A DNA stretch of 64,000 bases from Dechloromonas sp. TW-R-39-2 (GTDB taxonomy: Bacteria > Pseudomonadota > Gammaproteobacteria > Burkholderiales > Rhodocyclaceae), in NCBI RefSeq assembly GCF_016864195.1, contig NZ_CP045202.1:3132501-3196500 (forward strand), given 5' to 3'. This document shows, piece after piece, positions 49,032 to 57,108 of this stretch. The notes under the pieces are model-generated. The model was not told where the DNA came from. It saw only the letters and a list, made by a program, of their open reading frames with translations, and searched no databases. Every line of letters starts with the position of its first letter. Position 1 is the stretch's first letter. The translations under genes and the position numbers were made by a program.

Positions 49032-49931
49032 TTATTCGTAAGCCTTGTCGTTCGGTGCCTTGAACAGTGCCTTCATGTCGTCCGACATCGGCATCTCAAG
49101 ATTCAGGCCCTTCGGCGGAATCGGGTTCATGAACCACTTGCTGTAGATCTTGTCGGCTTCGCCGGAGGTCATCGCTTTGCTCAGCGCAGCATCAACCACC
49201 TTCTTGAAAGCCGGATCTTCCTTGCGCAGCATGCAGCCGTAGGCTTCCTTGGATTGTGCGGTACCGACCACCACCCAATCAGCCGGGCGCTTGGCCTTGG
49301 CCATTTCACCGTAAAGCAGTGCGTCATCCATCATGAAGGCAACGGCACGGCCGGTTTCCAGCGTCAGGAAGGCTTCGCCGTGATCCTTGGCGGAGATGAT
49401 GTTCATCTTCATCTGCTTGTCTTCGTTCATCTTGCGGATCAGGCGCTCGGACGTCGTGCCGGCGGTGGTCACCACGTTCTTGCCGGCCAGATCGGCAAAA
49501 TCGTTGATCCCGGCGGTCTTCTTGGCCATCAGCTTGGTCCCGATGACAAAGATGCTGGTCGAGAAACCGACTTGCTTCTGGCGCTCGGTATTGTTGGTTG
49601 TCGAGCCACATTCGATGTCGACCGTGCCATTCTGGATCAGCGTGATGCGGTTGGCCGAGGTCACCGGCATCAGCTTGGTATCGAGCTTGGCCAGCTTCAA
49701 CTCAGCCTTGACGCCATCAACGACCTTGAGCATCAACTCGTGCGAGTAGCCGATGACTTGCTGCTTGTCGTCGTAATAGGAAAAAGGAATCGACGATTCA
49801 CGATGACCCAGCGTGATGCTGCCGGTGTCCTTGATTTTTTTCAGGGTCGCGGATTCCTGGGCATGGGCCGGCAGGGTGGCAGCCGCGCCGAAAGCGGTAG
49901 CAAAAGCAGCAACAAAAGCGATACGTTTCAT
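49032..49931 (-). CDS. gltI: glutamate/aspartate-binding periplasmic protein
   Basis: The 299-residue solute-binding protein has a signal peptide (MKRIAFVAAFATAFGAAATLPAHAQ). Its domain of the polar amino acid family includes GSITLGHRESSIPFSYYDDKQQVIGYSHEL (ligand-binding start) and VDIECGSTTNNTERQKQVGFS. It is the first gene of the operon, 57 bp after a sigma-54 promoter, and the counterpart of pseudomonad AatJ. Confidence 0.94.
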   Translation of the reverse strand: MKRIAFVAAFATAFGAAATLPAHAQESATLKKIKDTGSITLGHRESSIPFSYYDDKQQVIGYSHELMLKVVDGVKAELKLAKLDTKLMPVTSANRITLIQNGTVDIECGSTTNNTERQKQVGFSTSIFVIGTKLMAKKTAGINDFADLAGKNVVTTAGTTSERLIRKMNEDKQMKMNIISAKDHGEAFLTLETGRAVAFMMDDALLYGEMAKAKRPADWVVVGTAQSKEAYGCMLRKEDPAFKKVVDAALSKAMTSGEADKIYSKWFMNPIPPKGLNLEMPMSDDMKALFKAPNDKAYE

Positions 49932-49987
49932 GAATTGTCTCCTGTTAAATGAAGAGGCCGGAGGCCGGCGACGACACCTATCACTAC

Positions 49988-50002
49988 GCAGGAGGCGTGC
50001 CA
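49988..50002 (-). promoter_or_regulatory. sigma-54 promoter of the gltI-ansB-gltJKL operon
   Basis: The minus strand reads TGGCACGCCTCCTGC. The -24 half matches TGGCAC perfectly. The -12 half is CTGC instead of TTGC, and the invariant GG and GC are exactly 10 bp apart, as RpoN requires. It ends 57 bp before the gltI ATG. A GAFTGA-type activator gene lies in the same operon. Confidence 0.8.
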
Positions 50003-50076
50003 CCCCAAACGCAACAAAAAACAAAGAACAAGCCATTGATTTAAAACGGGATTAAAAGCACGCCGGCAGCATAGGC

Positions 50077-50121
50077 GTCGGATTTCCGACAGCTGGCCAG
50101 GCGAGCCATCGGAAATCCGTC
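50077..50121. promoter_or_regulatory. two upstream activator operators (AauR-like)
   Basis: GTCGGATTTCCGAC (50077-50090) and ATCGGAAATCCGTC (50108-50121) share the inverted repeat TCGG-N4-CCG(A/T). Their centres are 31 bp apart, about three helical turns, and 75-120 bp upstream of the sigma-54 promoter. As remembered from the Pseudomonas putida work, AauR recognises TTCGGNNNNCCGAA, which both sites nearly match. They lie between the trpE terminator and the gltI promoter. Confidence 0.7.
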
Positions 50122-50165
50122 ACTTTCCTTGGGCCACCAGACTTGCCGAGTGCCGCGGTCGACAC

Positions 50166-50196
50166 AAAAAAGCCGCCCAAATCGGGGCGGCTTTTT
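50166..50196 (-). terminator. intrinsic terminator of trpE
   Basis: In the minus-strand transcript, AAAAAGCCGCCCC-GATTT-GGGCGGCTTTTTT lies 20 bases after the trpE stop codon. It isolates trpE from the gltI operon. Confidence 0.93.
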
Positions 50197-50216
50197 GCTG
50201 GTTTGCCGAGCAATAC

Positions 50217-51692
50217 TCAGTCGATCCGGGTATCCAGCCCCTGCTCGGCCAGTTCGGCGGCGCGCAGCACGGCACGCGCCTTGTTCTGCGTTTCCTGCCA
50301 TTCGGAATTCGGATCCGAATCGGCGACGATACCGGCACCAGCCTGAACGTGCAGCTGCTTGTCCTTGACCACGGCGGTACGGATCGCAATTGCCAGATCC
50401 ATGTCGCCATGGAAACCAAGATAGCCGACTGCACCGGCATAAATACCGCGCTTGACCGGTTCGAGTTCGTCGATGATTTCCATCGCCCGCACTTTCGGCG
50501 CACCGGACACGGTACCGGCCGGGAAGGTCGCCTTGAGCACGTCGAGTGCATCCAGCCCCGGTTGCAGGCGGCCTTCGACGTTGGAGACGATGTGCATCAC
50601 ATGCGAGTAACGCTCGACCAGCATGTTCTCGGTCAGTTTGACGCTGCCGATGCGTGCGACACGGCCGCAGTCGTTGCGCCCGAGGTCGAGCAACTGGGTG
50701 TGTTCGGCGCGTTCCTTCTCATCGGCCAGCAACTCGGTGGCCAGTGCGGCATCTTCTTCCGGCGATGCGCCGCGTTTACGCGTCCCGGCAATCGGCCGGA
50801 CAGTGACGCGCTCGCCTTCGAGACGGACCAGAATCTCAGGCGATGCGCCGACGACATGGAAATCCTCGAAATCGAAGTAGAACATATAGGGCGACGGGTT
50901 GAGGCTGCGCAGGGTGCGGTACAGCGCCAGCGGACTGGCGTGGAACGGCTTGGTCATGCGCTGCGACAGGACGACCTGCATCACGTCGCCTTCGGTAATG
51001 TATTCCTTGGCCTTGAGGACGGCCTTCTTGAACGCGGCCTCGCCGAAAACAGAGACTGCTGCCTCGGATTGGACCGGCTGCTCACTCGGGATGGTGACCG
51101 GCGTGCGCAGTTTGGCGAGCAGCTCTTTCAGCCGCGAACGTGCTTTCTGGTAAGCACCGGGAAAGCCCGGTTCGGCAAAGACAACCAGCGTCAGCTTGCC
51201 CGAGAGGTTATCGACGACGGCGATTTCCTCCGATAGCAGCAGGCCGATATCCGGCGTTCCCAGATCGCCCGGCTTTTGGGTCCGGGTCAGGCGCGTCTCG
51301 ACGTAGCGCACCGTATCGTAGCCGAAGCAACCGACCAGACCGCCGCAGAAGCGCGGCAGTCCGGCTTGCGGTGCGGCACGGAAACGCTCCATGAACTTTC
51401 CGATGAATTCGAGCGGATTGGTGTCGTCCTCACGCTCGGCAATGCGGTTGCCGGTCAATACCAGCACCTGGTGACCATGCACGACGATGCGCGTCGGCGA
51501 AGCCAGGCCGATGATCGAATAGCGCCCGAAGCGTTCGCCCCCCTGCACCGACTCCAGCAGATAGGTGTAAGGGCCGTTGGCCAGCTTGAGGTAGATGGAA
51601 AGCGGCGTATCAAGGTCGGCAAACGTTTCCAGCGTGACAGGAATGCGGTTGTAGCCTTGCGCGGCAAGCGAATTGAATTCGGTTTCAGTCAT
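50217..51692 (-). CDS. trpE: anthranilate synthase component I
   Basis: The enzyme makes anthranilate from chorismate with ammonia from TrpG. The 491 residues include the Trp-binding region ([18 protein letters not shown], whose LLES motif mediates feedback inhibition) and the chorismate-binding domain with [19 protein letters not shown] and [18 protein letters not shown]. The ATG at 51692 has GAGG 7 bases upstream and fits the family start better than one 42 bases earlier. An attenuator-type leader peptide (trpL) lies 69 nt upstream, and its own terminator follows. Confidence 0.95.
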   Translation of the reverse strand: MTETEFNSLAAQGYNRIPVTLETFADLDTPLSIYLKLANGPYTYLLESVQGGERFGRYSIIGLASPTRIVVHGHQVLVLTGNRIAEREDDTNPLEFIGKFMERFRAAPQAGLPRFCGGLVGCFGYDTVRYVETRLTRTQKPGDLGTPDIGLLLSEEIAVVDNLSGKLTLVVFAEPGFPGAYQKARSRLKELLAKLRTPVTIPSEQPVQSEAAVSVFGEAAFKKAVLKAKEYITEGDVMQVVLSQRMTKPFHASPLALYRTLRSLNPSPYMFYFDFEDFHVVGASPEILVRLEGERVTVRPIAGTRKRGASPEEDAALATELLADEKERAEHTQLLDLGRNDCGRVARIGSVKLTENMLVERYSHVMHIVSNVEGRLQPGLDALDVLKATFPAGTVSGAPKVRAMEIIDELEPVKRGIYAGAVGYLGFHGDMDLAIAIRTAVVKDKQLHVQAGAGIVADSDPNSEWQETQNKARAVLRAAELAEQGLDTRID

Positions 51693-51735
51693 GGGGAAGC
51701 CTCGGAAATGACAGGGTGCTGCGTTCTGGTGCATT

Positions 51736-51750
51736 GCGCCGGATCGGCGC
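51736..51750 (-). promoter_or_regulatory. trp leader hairpin between trpL and trpE
   Basis: In the transcript, GCGCCG-ATC-CGGCGC forms a 6-bp GC stem 11 nt after the trpL stop codon. It is not followed by a U run, so it is not an ordinary intrinsic attenuator. The CTGGCGCC inside trpL, at the last Trp codon, could pair with its 5' arm instead, giving alternative structures that depend on ribosome position. Confidence 0.5.
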
Positions 51751-51761
51751 GCGAAAGGAGA

Positions 51762-51818
51762 TCAGGGGCGCCAGCGACGCCAACCATGCCAATCGTTCCA
51801 GAATTGCAGAGTCGTCAT
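51762..51818 (-). CDS. trpL: trp operon leader peptide
   Basis: The 18-residue peptide MTTLQFWNDWHGWRRWRP has tryptophan at residues 7, 10, 13 and 16, far above chance, and stops 69 nt before trpE. Its ATG overlaps the gph stop codon (ATGA), so it is probably translated by coupling to gph. Such peptides sense charged tRNA-Trp: scarcity stalls the ribosome on the Trp codons and alters leader folding to allow trpE expression. Confidence 0.85.
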   Translation of the reverse strand: MTTLQFWNDWHGWRRWRP

Positions 51819-52498
51819 TTGTGATGGAGGTCTTTGAAAGTAAGGGCTTGCCGGTAGGCGGCGAGCAGGTCGGATACTAGCGCATCGCAATCGGCGCTGT
51901 CCACCGGCTCCCCCTCGTTGTAGCCGTAGGGGACGGCGTAGGCCGGGCAACCGGCGGCGCGGGCGGCTTCGATGTCGTTTTTTGAGTCGCCAATATGCAA
52001 ATTGAAGCGCGGCTCGATGCCCATCTGGCGGCAGGCGTGCAGGATCGGTTCCGGATGCGGTTTCTTGTGCGCCGTCGTATCGCCGGAAACGACGACCTCG
52101 AAGTAATGCCGCATGCCGACATGCTCAAGCAGTGCTTCGGTGAACATCGCCGGTTTGTTGGTCACGATGCCGAGCTTCAGGCCGCTCGCCTTCCAAACTT
52201 CAAGACCTTCGCTGACGCCGGGGTAAATCCGGGTCAAACGACCGTTGACCGCAGCATAGTGCTTCTTGAAGGACTCGATCGCCGCCTGTATCTGCGCATC
52301 CGACGGTGCCTGCCCGCCATGCGTCAGGCAGCGTTCGACGAGCACAGCCATGCCCTTGCCGACAAAGCTGTGCACTTCGGCCAGCGTACGCGGCGGCGCA
52401 CCGATTTCCTCCAGCATCAGCCGGCAGCCTTCGGCCAGGTCGGCGATGGTATCGAGCAGCGTACCGTCGAGATCGAAGGTAACCGACTGGAAATGCAT
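51815..52498 (-). CDS. gph: phosphoglycolate phosphatase
   Basis: The 227-residue HAD phosphatase has FDLDGTLLDT (nucleophile Asp), VTNKPAMFTEALLEHVG (motif II), KPHPEPIL (motif III Lys) and IGDSKNDIEAARAAG (motif IV), with a helical cap of the Gph type. It removes phosphoglycolate made by DNA repair or oxygenation. Its ATG overlaps the rpe stop by one base (TGATG), and trpL begins at its own stop. The order rpe-gph-trpE is conserved in betaproteobacteria. Confidence 0.94.
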   Translation of the reverse strand: MHFQSVTFDLDGTLLDTIADLAEGCRLMLEEIGAPPRTLAEVHSFVGKGMAVLVERCLTHGGQAPSDAQIQAAIESFKKHYAAVNGRLTRIYPGVSEGLEVWKASGLKLGIVTNKPAMFTEALLEHVGMRHYFEVVVSGDTTAHKKPHPEPILHACRQMGIEPRFNLHIGDSKNDIEAARAAGCPAYAVPYGYNEGEPVDSADCDALVSDLLAAYRQALTFKDLHHK

Positions 52499-53199
52499 CA
52501 GACCTTGCCCAGTTCGCTGCGCAGCGCGCCGATGATCGTGTCGTAGCGATGCGGGTCGCTGTCCTTGCCGGCACCATAGACGGCCGAACCGGCGACGAAG
52601 GCATCGACGCCGGCACGAGCGATTTCGGCGATATTCGTGACATTGACGCCACCGTCGATTTCCAGACGGATGCGACGGCCGCTTTCCTTCTCGTAGGCGT
52701 CGAGCTTGGCCCGCGCCTGACGTGCCTTGGCCAGCGTGCCGGGAATGAATTTCTGCCCACCAAAACCGGGATTGACGCTCATCAGCAGGATGACGTCGAT
52801 CTTGTCGAGCACGTAATCCATGTAATCGAGCGGTGTTGCCGGGTTGAAAACCAGGCCGCCCTGACAACCGGCATCACGAATCAGCGACAGGCTGCGGTCG
52901 ACGTGATCGGAGGCTTCCGGGTGAAAGGTAATGATATTGGCCCCAGCCTTGGCAAAATCGGGGATGATGCGATCAACCGGTTTGACCATCAGATGCACGT
53001 CGATCGGTGCTGCGGTACACGGGCGAATTGCCTCGCAAACCAGCGGCCCGATGGTCAGGTTGGGAACGTAATGGTTGTCCATCACGTCAAAGTGAATCCA
53101 GTCCGCCCCCGAGGCGATGACGTTGGCCACTTCCTCGCCCAGTTTGGCGAAATTGGCGGACAGAATGCTCGGTGCGATCACGAAATCTTTGGCAGACAT
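52498..53199 (-). CDS. rpe: ribulose-phosphate 3-epimerase
   Basis: This TIM-barrel enzyme interconverts ribulose 5-phosphate and xylulose 5-phosphate. The 233 residues contain [32 protein letters not shown] (metal ligands), [18 protein letters not shown] and EIDGGV. This is the normal length. It is divergent from apaG with 36 bp between the start codons. Confidence 0.97.
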   Translation of the reverse strand: MSAKDFVIAPSILSANFAKLGEEVANVIASGADWIHFDVMDNHYVPNLTIGPLVCEAIRPCTAAPIDVHLMVKPVDRIIPDFAKAGANIITFHPEASDHVDRSLSLIRDAGCQGGLVFNPATPLDYMDYVLDKIDVILLMSVNPGFGGQKFIPGTLAKARQARAKLDAYEKESGRRIRLEIDGGVNVTNIAEIARAGVDAFVAGSAVYGAGKDSDPHRYDTIIGALRSELGKV

Positions 53200-53235
53200 G
53201 GTACTTCCCTAAACAAAAACAGACGAAATTATCCC

Positions 53236-53619
53236 ATGCCCAACGCCAACAAGTACCGAATCACGATTCATCCTGTGCCGCAATTCATTCCGGAACAGTC
53301 TGACCCGGACAACGACCGCTACATTTTCACCTACACCATCACCATCACCAATGTCGGCGAAGTTGCGGCACAACTGATCTCACGCCACTGGATCATTACC
53401 GACGCCAACAACGAGGTGCAGGAGGTCCGGGGCCTGGGCGTCATCGGCAAACAGCCGCTGCTCAAGCCGGGTGAAAGTTTCGAATACACCAGTGGAACGG
53501 CAATGCCGACGCCGCTGGGGACGATGAAGGGGACTTACCAGATGGTCGCCGAGGACGGCACCCATTTCGAGGCCGAGATTCCCGAATTCGTACTCGCCAC
53601 ACCGCGCGTACTGCATTGA
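53236..53619 (+). CDS. apaG: ApaG protein (CO2+/Mg2+ efflux-associated)
   Basis: The 127-residue immunoglobulin-like protein has FTYTITITNVGEVAAQLISRHWIITDAN, GEVR-like VQEVRGLGVIGKQPLLKPGESFEYTSG, and GTMKGTYQMV, all ApaG signatures. Its biochemical role remains uncertain. The ATG at 53236 gives the normal family start. It overlaps the next gene by 4 nt (TTGA). Confidence 0.95.
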   Translation: MPNANKYRITIHPVPQFIPEQSDPDNDRYIFTYTITITNVGEVAAQLISRHWIITDANNEVQEVRGLGVIGKQPLLKPGESFEYTSGTAMPTPLGTMKGTYQMVAEDGTHFEAEIPEFVLATPRVLH

Positions 53620-54209
53620 GCCTGAAGCACAGCTATACGTTGATCGCGCCGTTTTACGACGCGCTACTGATCCGCGCCACGCAGGGCGCCCGGCAACGCA
53701 GTCTTGCTGCACTGCCACCGACGCCGGGTCGGATTCTGCTGGCGGGGGTTGGCACCGGGCTCGACCTGCCGCACCTGCCCGCCGCCCATCAATACATCGG
53801 GCTGGACCTGAATCATGCAATGCTGCGCCGCAGCCTGCCGCGCGGTGCTCATCGCGACTATGCTGCGACACTGGGCGACGCCCAGCGCCTGCCCTTTGCC
53901 GATCACAGTTTTGATGCGGCAGTACTGCACCTGATCCTGGCCGTCGTGCCGGAACCGGCCGACTGTCTGGCGGAAATCGCCCGGGTCGTTCGGCCGGGCG
54001 GCAGCGTGCTGATTTTCGACAAATTTCTGCGTCGCGGCCAAAACGCCCTGCTGCGTCGGATGGCCAACCCGCTGATGCGGCGCATTGCTACACGACTCGA
54101 TGTGGTCTTTGAAAGTTTGCTCGATGCCAGGCCGGAATTCAGACTTGAGAGCGACGAAGCGGCACTGGCCGGCGGCTGGTTCAGGATGATCCGGCTGCGT
54201 CGGATCTGA
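53616..54209 (+). CDS. class I SAM-dependent methyltransferase
   Basis: The 197-residue protein has motif I RILLAGVGTGLDLPHLP, a post-I acidic region (IGLDLNHAM), DAQRLPFADHSFDAAVLHLIL (motif II) and EIARVVRPGGSVLIFDKF, the UbiE/Methyltransf_11 pattern. The acceptor is unknown. It resembles phospholipid N-methyltransferases in overall plan, but that is not decisive. The start codon is TTG, overlapping the apaG stop codon; the next ATG (M69) would remove the SAM site, so TTG is likely. Confidence 0.82.
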   Translation: MSLKHSYTLIAPFYDALLIRATQGARQRSLAALPPTPGRILLAGVGTGLDLPHLPAAHQYIGLDLNHAMLRRSLPRGAHRDYAATLGDAQRLPFADHSFDAAVLHLILAVVPEPADCLAEIARVVRPGGSVLIFDKFLRRGQNALLRRMANPLMRRIATRLDVVFESLLDARPEFRLESDEAALAGGWFRMIRLRRI

Positions 54210-54214
54210 AACGC

Positions 54215-55288
54215 TCAGCCCTCGACTTCGTCCTTGCCCAGCGCATCCTCGATCCAGGCAAGCAGCAAGGTATAGGTCACCGCCAGCGCCACCGGACCAA
54301 CGAAAATACCGATCAGGCCGAAGCTCAGCATGCCGCCAATCACGCCGGCAAAGATCAGCAACAGCGGCAAATCGGCGCCACGCTTGATCAGCATCGGACG
54401 CAGAAAGTTGTCCAGCGTACCGACGATCAGGCTCCAGACCAGCAAGGCAGTCGCCCAGCCGGTATCGCCGGTCCAGTACATCCAGCCAACCGCCGGTAGC
54501 AGGACCAGCATCGGACCGACCTGGGCGATACAGAACATCAGCATCAAGGCCGAAAGCAAGGAGGCGAACGGCACGCCGGCAATCGCCAGACCCAGACCAC
54601 CGAGCACCGTCTGGACAATGGCCGTGACACCAACCCCCAGCGCCACGCCGCGAATCGCCTGTCCAGCGAGAATGATCGAGTTTTTGCCACGCTCCCCGGC
54701 CAGCCGGCGACCGAAACGCAGCACCATGCGGGCCGCACTCTCACCACCGGCATAGAGAATGGCCGCGATAGTCACGACCAGCAGGAACTGGATCAGCATG
54801 CCGCCGAGGCCACCCACCTGAGCGAGTACCCACTTGCCGGTATCGGCGGCATAGGGCATGACTTCCGTCATGATGCCGGCGGTGCCGGCCGCGGCTAGCT
54901 GACGCCAGGCGCTTGCCAGCTTTTCACCAAACAAGGGCAAGCCGGCCACCCAGTCCGGCGGCAAAGGCAAGCCATTTTCGGCCAGCGCCCGACCTGCTGC
55001 GGTCAACTGTGCTGAATGCCCGGAAATGGTATCGATCGCCAGCCACAACGGCAAAATCAGCAGAAGCAGCATACCGAGCGACATCAGGACAATCGCCGGC
55101 AGACGTCGATTGCCAAGGCGCTGCTCAAGCGACTTGAACACCGGCCAGGTTGCAACAACAATCATCGTCGCCCAGACCGTGGCGGCCAGAAAAGGGCGCA
55201 ACACCCACAGCGACAGACCGATCAACCCCAGAATGCAGAGAATGGCCAGCGTATTGCGGGCCAGATCACGGCGGATGTCGGTGGCCAT
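54215..55288 (-). CDS. AI-2E family transporter (PerM/TqsA-like membrane protein)
   Basis: The 357-residue protein has about eight membrane helices and the family segments VLRPFLAATVWATMIVVATWPV and GIFVGPVALAVTYTLL near the ends. The family includes quorum-signal exporter TqsA and several Na+/H+ antiporters, so the substrate is not known. Its start codon lies 13 bp from the left end of the integrated element. In the ancestral chromosome it would have followed argJ directly. Confidence 0.88.
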   Translation of the reverse strand: MATDIRRDLARNTLAILCILGLIGLSLWVLRPFLAATVWATMIVVATWPVFKSLEQRLGNRRLPAIVLMSLGMLLLLILPLWLAIDTISGHSAQLTAAGRALAENGLPLPPDWVAGLPLFGEKLASAWRQLAAAGTAGIMTEVMPYAADTGKWVLAQVGGLGGMLIQFLLVVTIAAILYAGGESAARMVLRFGRRLAGERGKNSIILAGQAIRGVALGVGVTAIVQTVLGGLGLAIAGVPFASLLSALMLMFCIAQVGPMLVLLPAVGWMYWTGDTGWATALLVWSLIVGTLDNFLRPMLIKRGADLPLLLIFAGVIGGMLSFGLIGIFVGPVALAVTYTLLLAWIEDALGKDEVEG

Positions 55289-55300
55289 GGGCGTTTGATC

Positions 55301-55322
55301 AGCTACGGTAGTCGGCGTTGAT
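55301..55322. repeat. attL, 22-bp direct repeat
   Basis: The sequence starts AGCTACGGTAG and ends GGCGTTGAT, identical over all 22 bases to 61526-61547. It is the chromosomal-left junction; the preceding bases (GATC) lead into the AI-2E transporter gene. Read with the left flank, it would give argJ an ancestral AGC-TGA ending. Confidence 0.9.
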
Positions 55323-55374
55323 TAACTCAACACACTGATTTAATGACGATTTATTAGATGCCAATTTTGACAAA

Positions 55375-55396
55375 TACCCGCACATATACCCGCTTT
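55375..55396 (+). repeat. left-end TACCCGC repeats (candidate integrase arm sites)
   Basis: TACCCGC at 55375-55381 and TACCCGCTTT at 55387-55396 are direct repeats 12 bp apart, about 50 bp inside attL. The same motif occurs three times inside the right end. Repeats of this sort near both ends are expected for arm-type binding sites of lambda-like tyrosine integrases. Confidence 0.6.
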
Positions 55397-55445
55397 CCTA
55401 TTCGCTGCCCATTTTTGTATGAAGTCATTTTACATACCAAAAGCA

Positions 55446-55474
55446 AAAGCCTATCGTTCTAAGGATAGGCTTTC
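55446..55474 (-). terminator. terminator of the element's left minus-strand operon
   Basis: In the transcript, AAAGCCTATC-CTTAGAAC-GATAGGCTTTT is a 10-bp stem with a T run, 120 bp after the last element gene. A second hairpin (AAGCCC/GGGGCTT) lies just upstream at about 55480-55506. Apart from attL, the TACCCGC repeats and these hairpins, 55323-55594 holds nothing recognisable. Confidence 0.75.
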
Positions 55475-55594
55475 GTAACGAAAGCCCCAGCATTAGCTAG
55501 GGCTTCGGCACAATCACGCGAGAGGAAAACCGCGCTTGCGCTGCCGGGGTTACTTCGAGCCACTAACCGGCTGGGCTTTCCGAAAATCAGTTTG

Positions 55595-55897
55595 TCAGCA
55601 TTGCGCTTCGAGGTTTGCTCGGATTTCGTCGAATTCCTGTGGCGTAATTACTTCATAAATCGGGCCGTGTAGATCAGGGCGCTTCGCCAGCCACTCGCGC
55701 AAGCTGTCGGCATCGGAATAGTGAATGGCAGGTCGCCCATAGTGAAGATCAGTTTGATACCAAACTCCGGGAGCAACTTCTTCGCCTTCGGCCTTGGCCC
55801 AGTCCGATACCGGCAGGCAGGTAACCATCTTTTTGTTATCTTCCGGCCGATGTTCGGCCTCAATCGCTGCCAGTCGTTTCGATAGCGTGCGGCTCAT
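55595..55897 (-). CDS. hypothetical protein of the element (100 residues)
   Basis: The protein begins MSRTLSKRLAAIEAEHRPED and continues with SDWAKAEGEEVAPGVWYQTDL and YEVITPQEFDEIRANLEAQC. No signal peptide or membrane segment is seen. Similar N termini (short coiled coil RLAAIEAE) occur in phage accessory proteins of unknown role. Its ATG overlaps the upstream gene's stop by 4 nt, placing it last in a four-gene coupled set. Confidence 0.65.
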   Translation of the reverse strand: MSRTLSKRLAAIEAEHRPEDNKKMVTCLPVSDWAKAEGEEVAPGVWYQTDLHYGRPAIHYSDADSLREWLAKRPDLHGPIYEVITPQEFDEIRANLEAQC

Positions 55898-56157
55898 CGT
55901 GCAGCCTCCAGCATTTCAATACGCTGTTCAAGGTCGCTGGTTTCGATCATCCGGCCAAGAATTTGCAGCACATTCGCCAGCCGTGAAACATCGGCAACAG
56001 ATCGCTTCCCGGCTTTGCCTTCACGGTAAAGGCGAGCGAGTTCTACACGCACATTTTCTGCCGTTTTGAGAGGCAATCGCATTCGGGTAGGGGGTGAGGT
56101 ATCAATGCCCGTAGATTCGGCTTCTACGACGTTGCCATGTTGGTCAAAGGTCGCCAT
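55894..56157 (-). CDS. hypothetical protein of the element (87 residues)
   Basis: This small, charged, probably helical protein contains RLPLKTAENVRVELARLYREGKAGKRSVADVSRLANVLQ (one long basic helical region, residues 27-65) and ends LEQRIEMLEAAR. The pattern resembles small phage DNA-packaging or terminase-associated helices only loosely; no family is claimed. It is coupled to the next gene by a 4-nt overlap. Confidence 0.6.
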   Translation of the reverse strand: MATFDQHGNVVEAESTGIDTSPPTRMRLPLKTAENVRVELARLYREGKAGKRSVADVSRLANVLQILGRMIETSDLEQRIEMLEAAR

Positions 56158-56170
56158 TTAACCGCCCCCG

Positions 56171-56683
56171 TCAGTTGAACCGCGCGTTCAACTGCGCCGG
56201 TAGATTAACGGCACGTTTCGCCACGCCTTGCAGATCGAAAGGAATACGCAGGGCCGTAACGACAGGCTTTGCATTCAACTGTTGTGCGGTAAAGCCAGCA
56301 TCGAAATAGGGTTGCTGCATCGCCTCGATCTTGCTCACGGCTGCGGCATAGCTTTCTGCTGCTTGTTGCACGTCCTCGATAAGCGCGGCCATGCTGGCGT
56401 GCGTTCTCTGGAAGTGGTCGGCTGCCTGCTTCTTACACTTCGCCATATCGGCTGCCTCGGCCTCAGCGATAGCCGTATAGGCTTGCTGCTCCTTTACTCG
56501 CAGTCGCTCGATGTTTCGTTCCAGCTTCAGGCGGTCGATTTCCAAGCGGTCTAGCTCGTCATCGCCAGCGCCGTTAGCGATGCGCTGCTTCCAAACGTGC
56601 CGGGCTTGTTCAAGTTGCTGTTCTGCCAATTGGCAAGCGTGCATTGCACTAGCATGGGATTTTTTCAAGTTTTCGATACTCAT
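56171..56683 (-). CDS. coiled-coil hypothetical protein of the element (170 residues)
   Basis: Heptad-like patterns run through residues 1-125 (AEQQLEQARHVWKQRI, DRLEIDRLKLERNIERLRVKEQQ). They end in a short C-terminal domain with RAVNLPAQLNARFN. There is no membrane segment. It could be a scaffold- or DNA-binding-like protein, but nothing identifies it. It overlaps the upstream 61-residue gene by one base. Confidence 0.65.
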   Translation of the reverse strand: MSIENLKKSHASAMHACQLAEQQLEQARHVWKQRIANGAGDDELDRLEIDRLKLERNIERLRVKEQQAYTAIAEAEAADMAKCKKQAADHFQRTHASMAALIEDVQQAAESYAAAVSKIEAMQQPYFDAGFTAQQLNAKPVVTALRIPFDLQGVAKRAVNLPAQLNARFN

Positions 56684-56868
56684 TATTTGATCCCCATATT
56701 GCGCTCGCGCTCAGCGTTGATCTTCTCAATCATCTGAATCGTGCGTTGTTTTGATGCGTAGCTGCTGCCTTGCCTTGCAATTTCAAAATCTCGCTGGGCT
56801 TCGGCAAGCGTATCCCAGCCGTAAGACTTTCCAGCCAGAAGGCCGGTTTTACTATTTTGATTATTCAT
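56683..56868 (-). CDS. small hypothetical protein of the element (61 residues)
   Basis: MNNQNSKTGLLAGKSYGWDTLAEAQRDF begins the protein (positions given in part) and KINAERERNMGIK ends it. It is polar and probably helical. AAGGAAAA precedes the ATG. It is first of the four-gene left set and lies just after an AT-rich region with a long inverted repeat. Confidence 0.55.
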   Translation of the reverse strand: MNNQNSKTGLLAGKSYGWDTLAEAQRDFEIARQGSSYASKQRTIQMIEKINAERERNMGIK

Positions 56869-57005
56869 TTAATTTTCCTTTGGTGGTTAATTTACGCCAT
56901 TTGTCAGCGTTTAACTGATTATATCATTTATTAGAATGGCAAATTAACAGGCGGCATTGAGCGCAAATTGCCGATTTTGAATGGCATTTTTAATTGTTGA
57001 ATTAG

Positions 57006-57076
57006 TTGTATGTGCGTATGAGAGTAAAAGTGTAATACCTATATATAAACTTTTTATCTCATACACACATACAACA
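57006..57076. repeat. 19-bp near-perfect inverted repeat in an AT-rich region (candidate origin or control site)
   Basis: GTTGTATGTGCGTATGAGA (57006-57024) and TCTCATACACACATACAAC (57058-57076) are complementary at 18 of 19 positions. They flank a 33-bp AT-rich core containing TATATATAAA. The wider gap 56869-57108 carries no gene but has GAATGGCA twice (56934-56941, 56980-56987). Its place beside the primase/helicase-like gene suits a replication origin; an operator for the left operon is the alternative. Confidence 0.6.
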
Positions 57077-57108
57077 ATTTCAATTAATTAGCCTTCCTGT
57101 GGATAACT

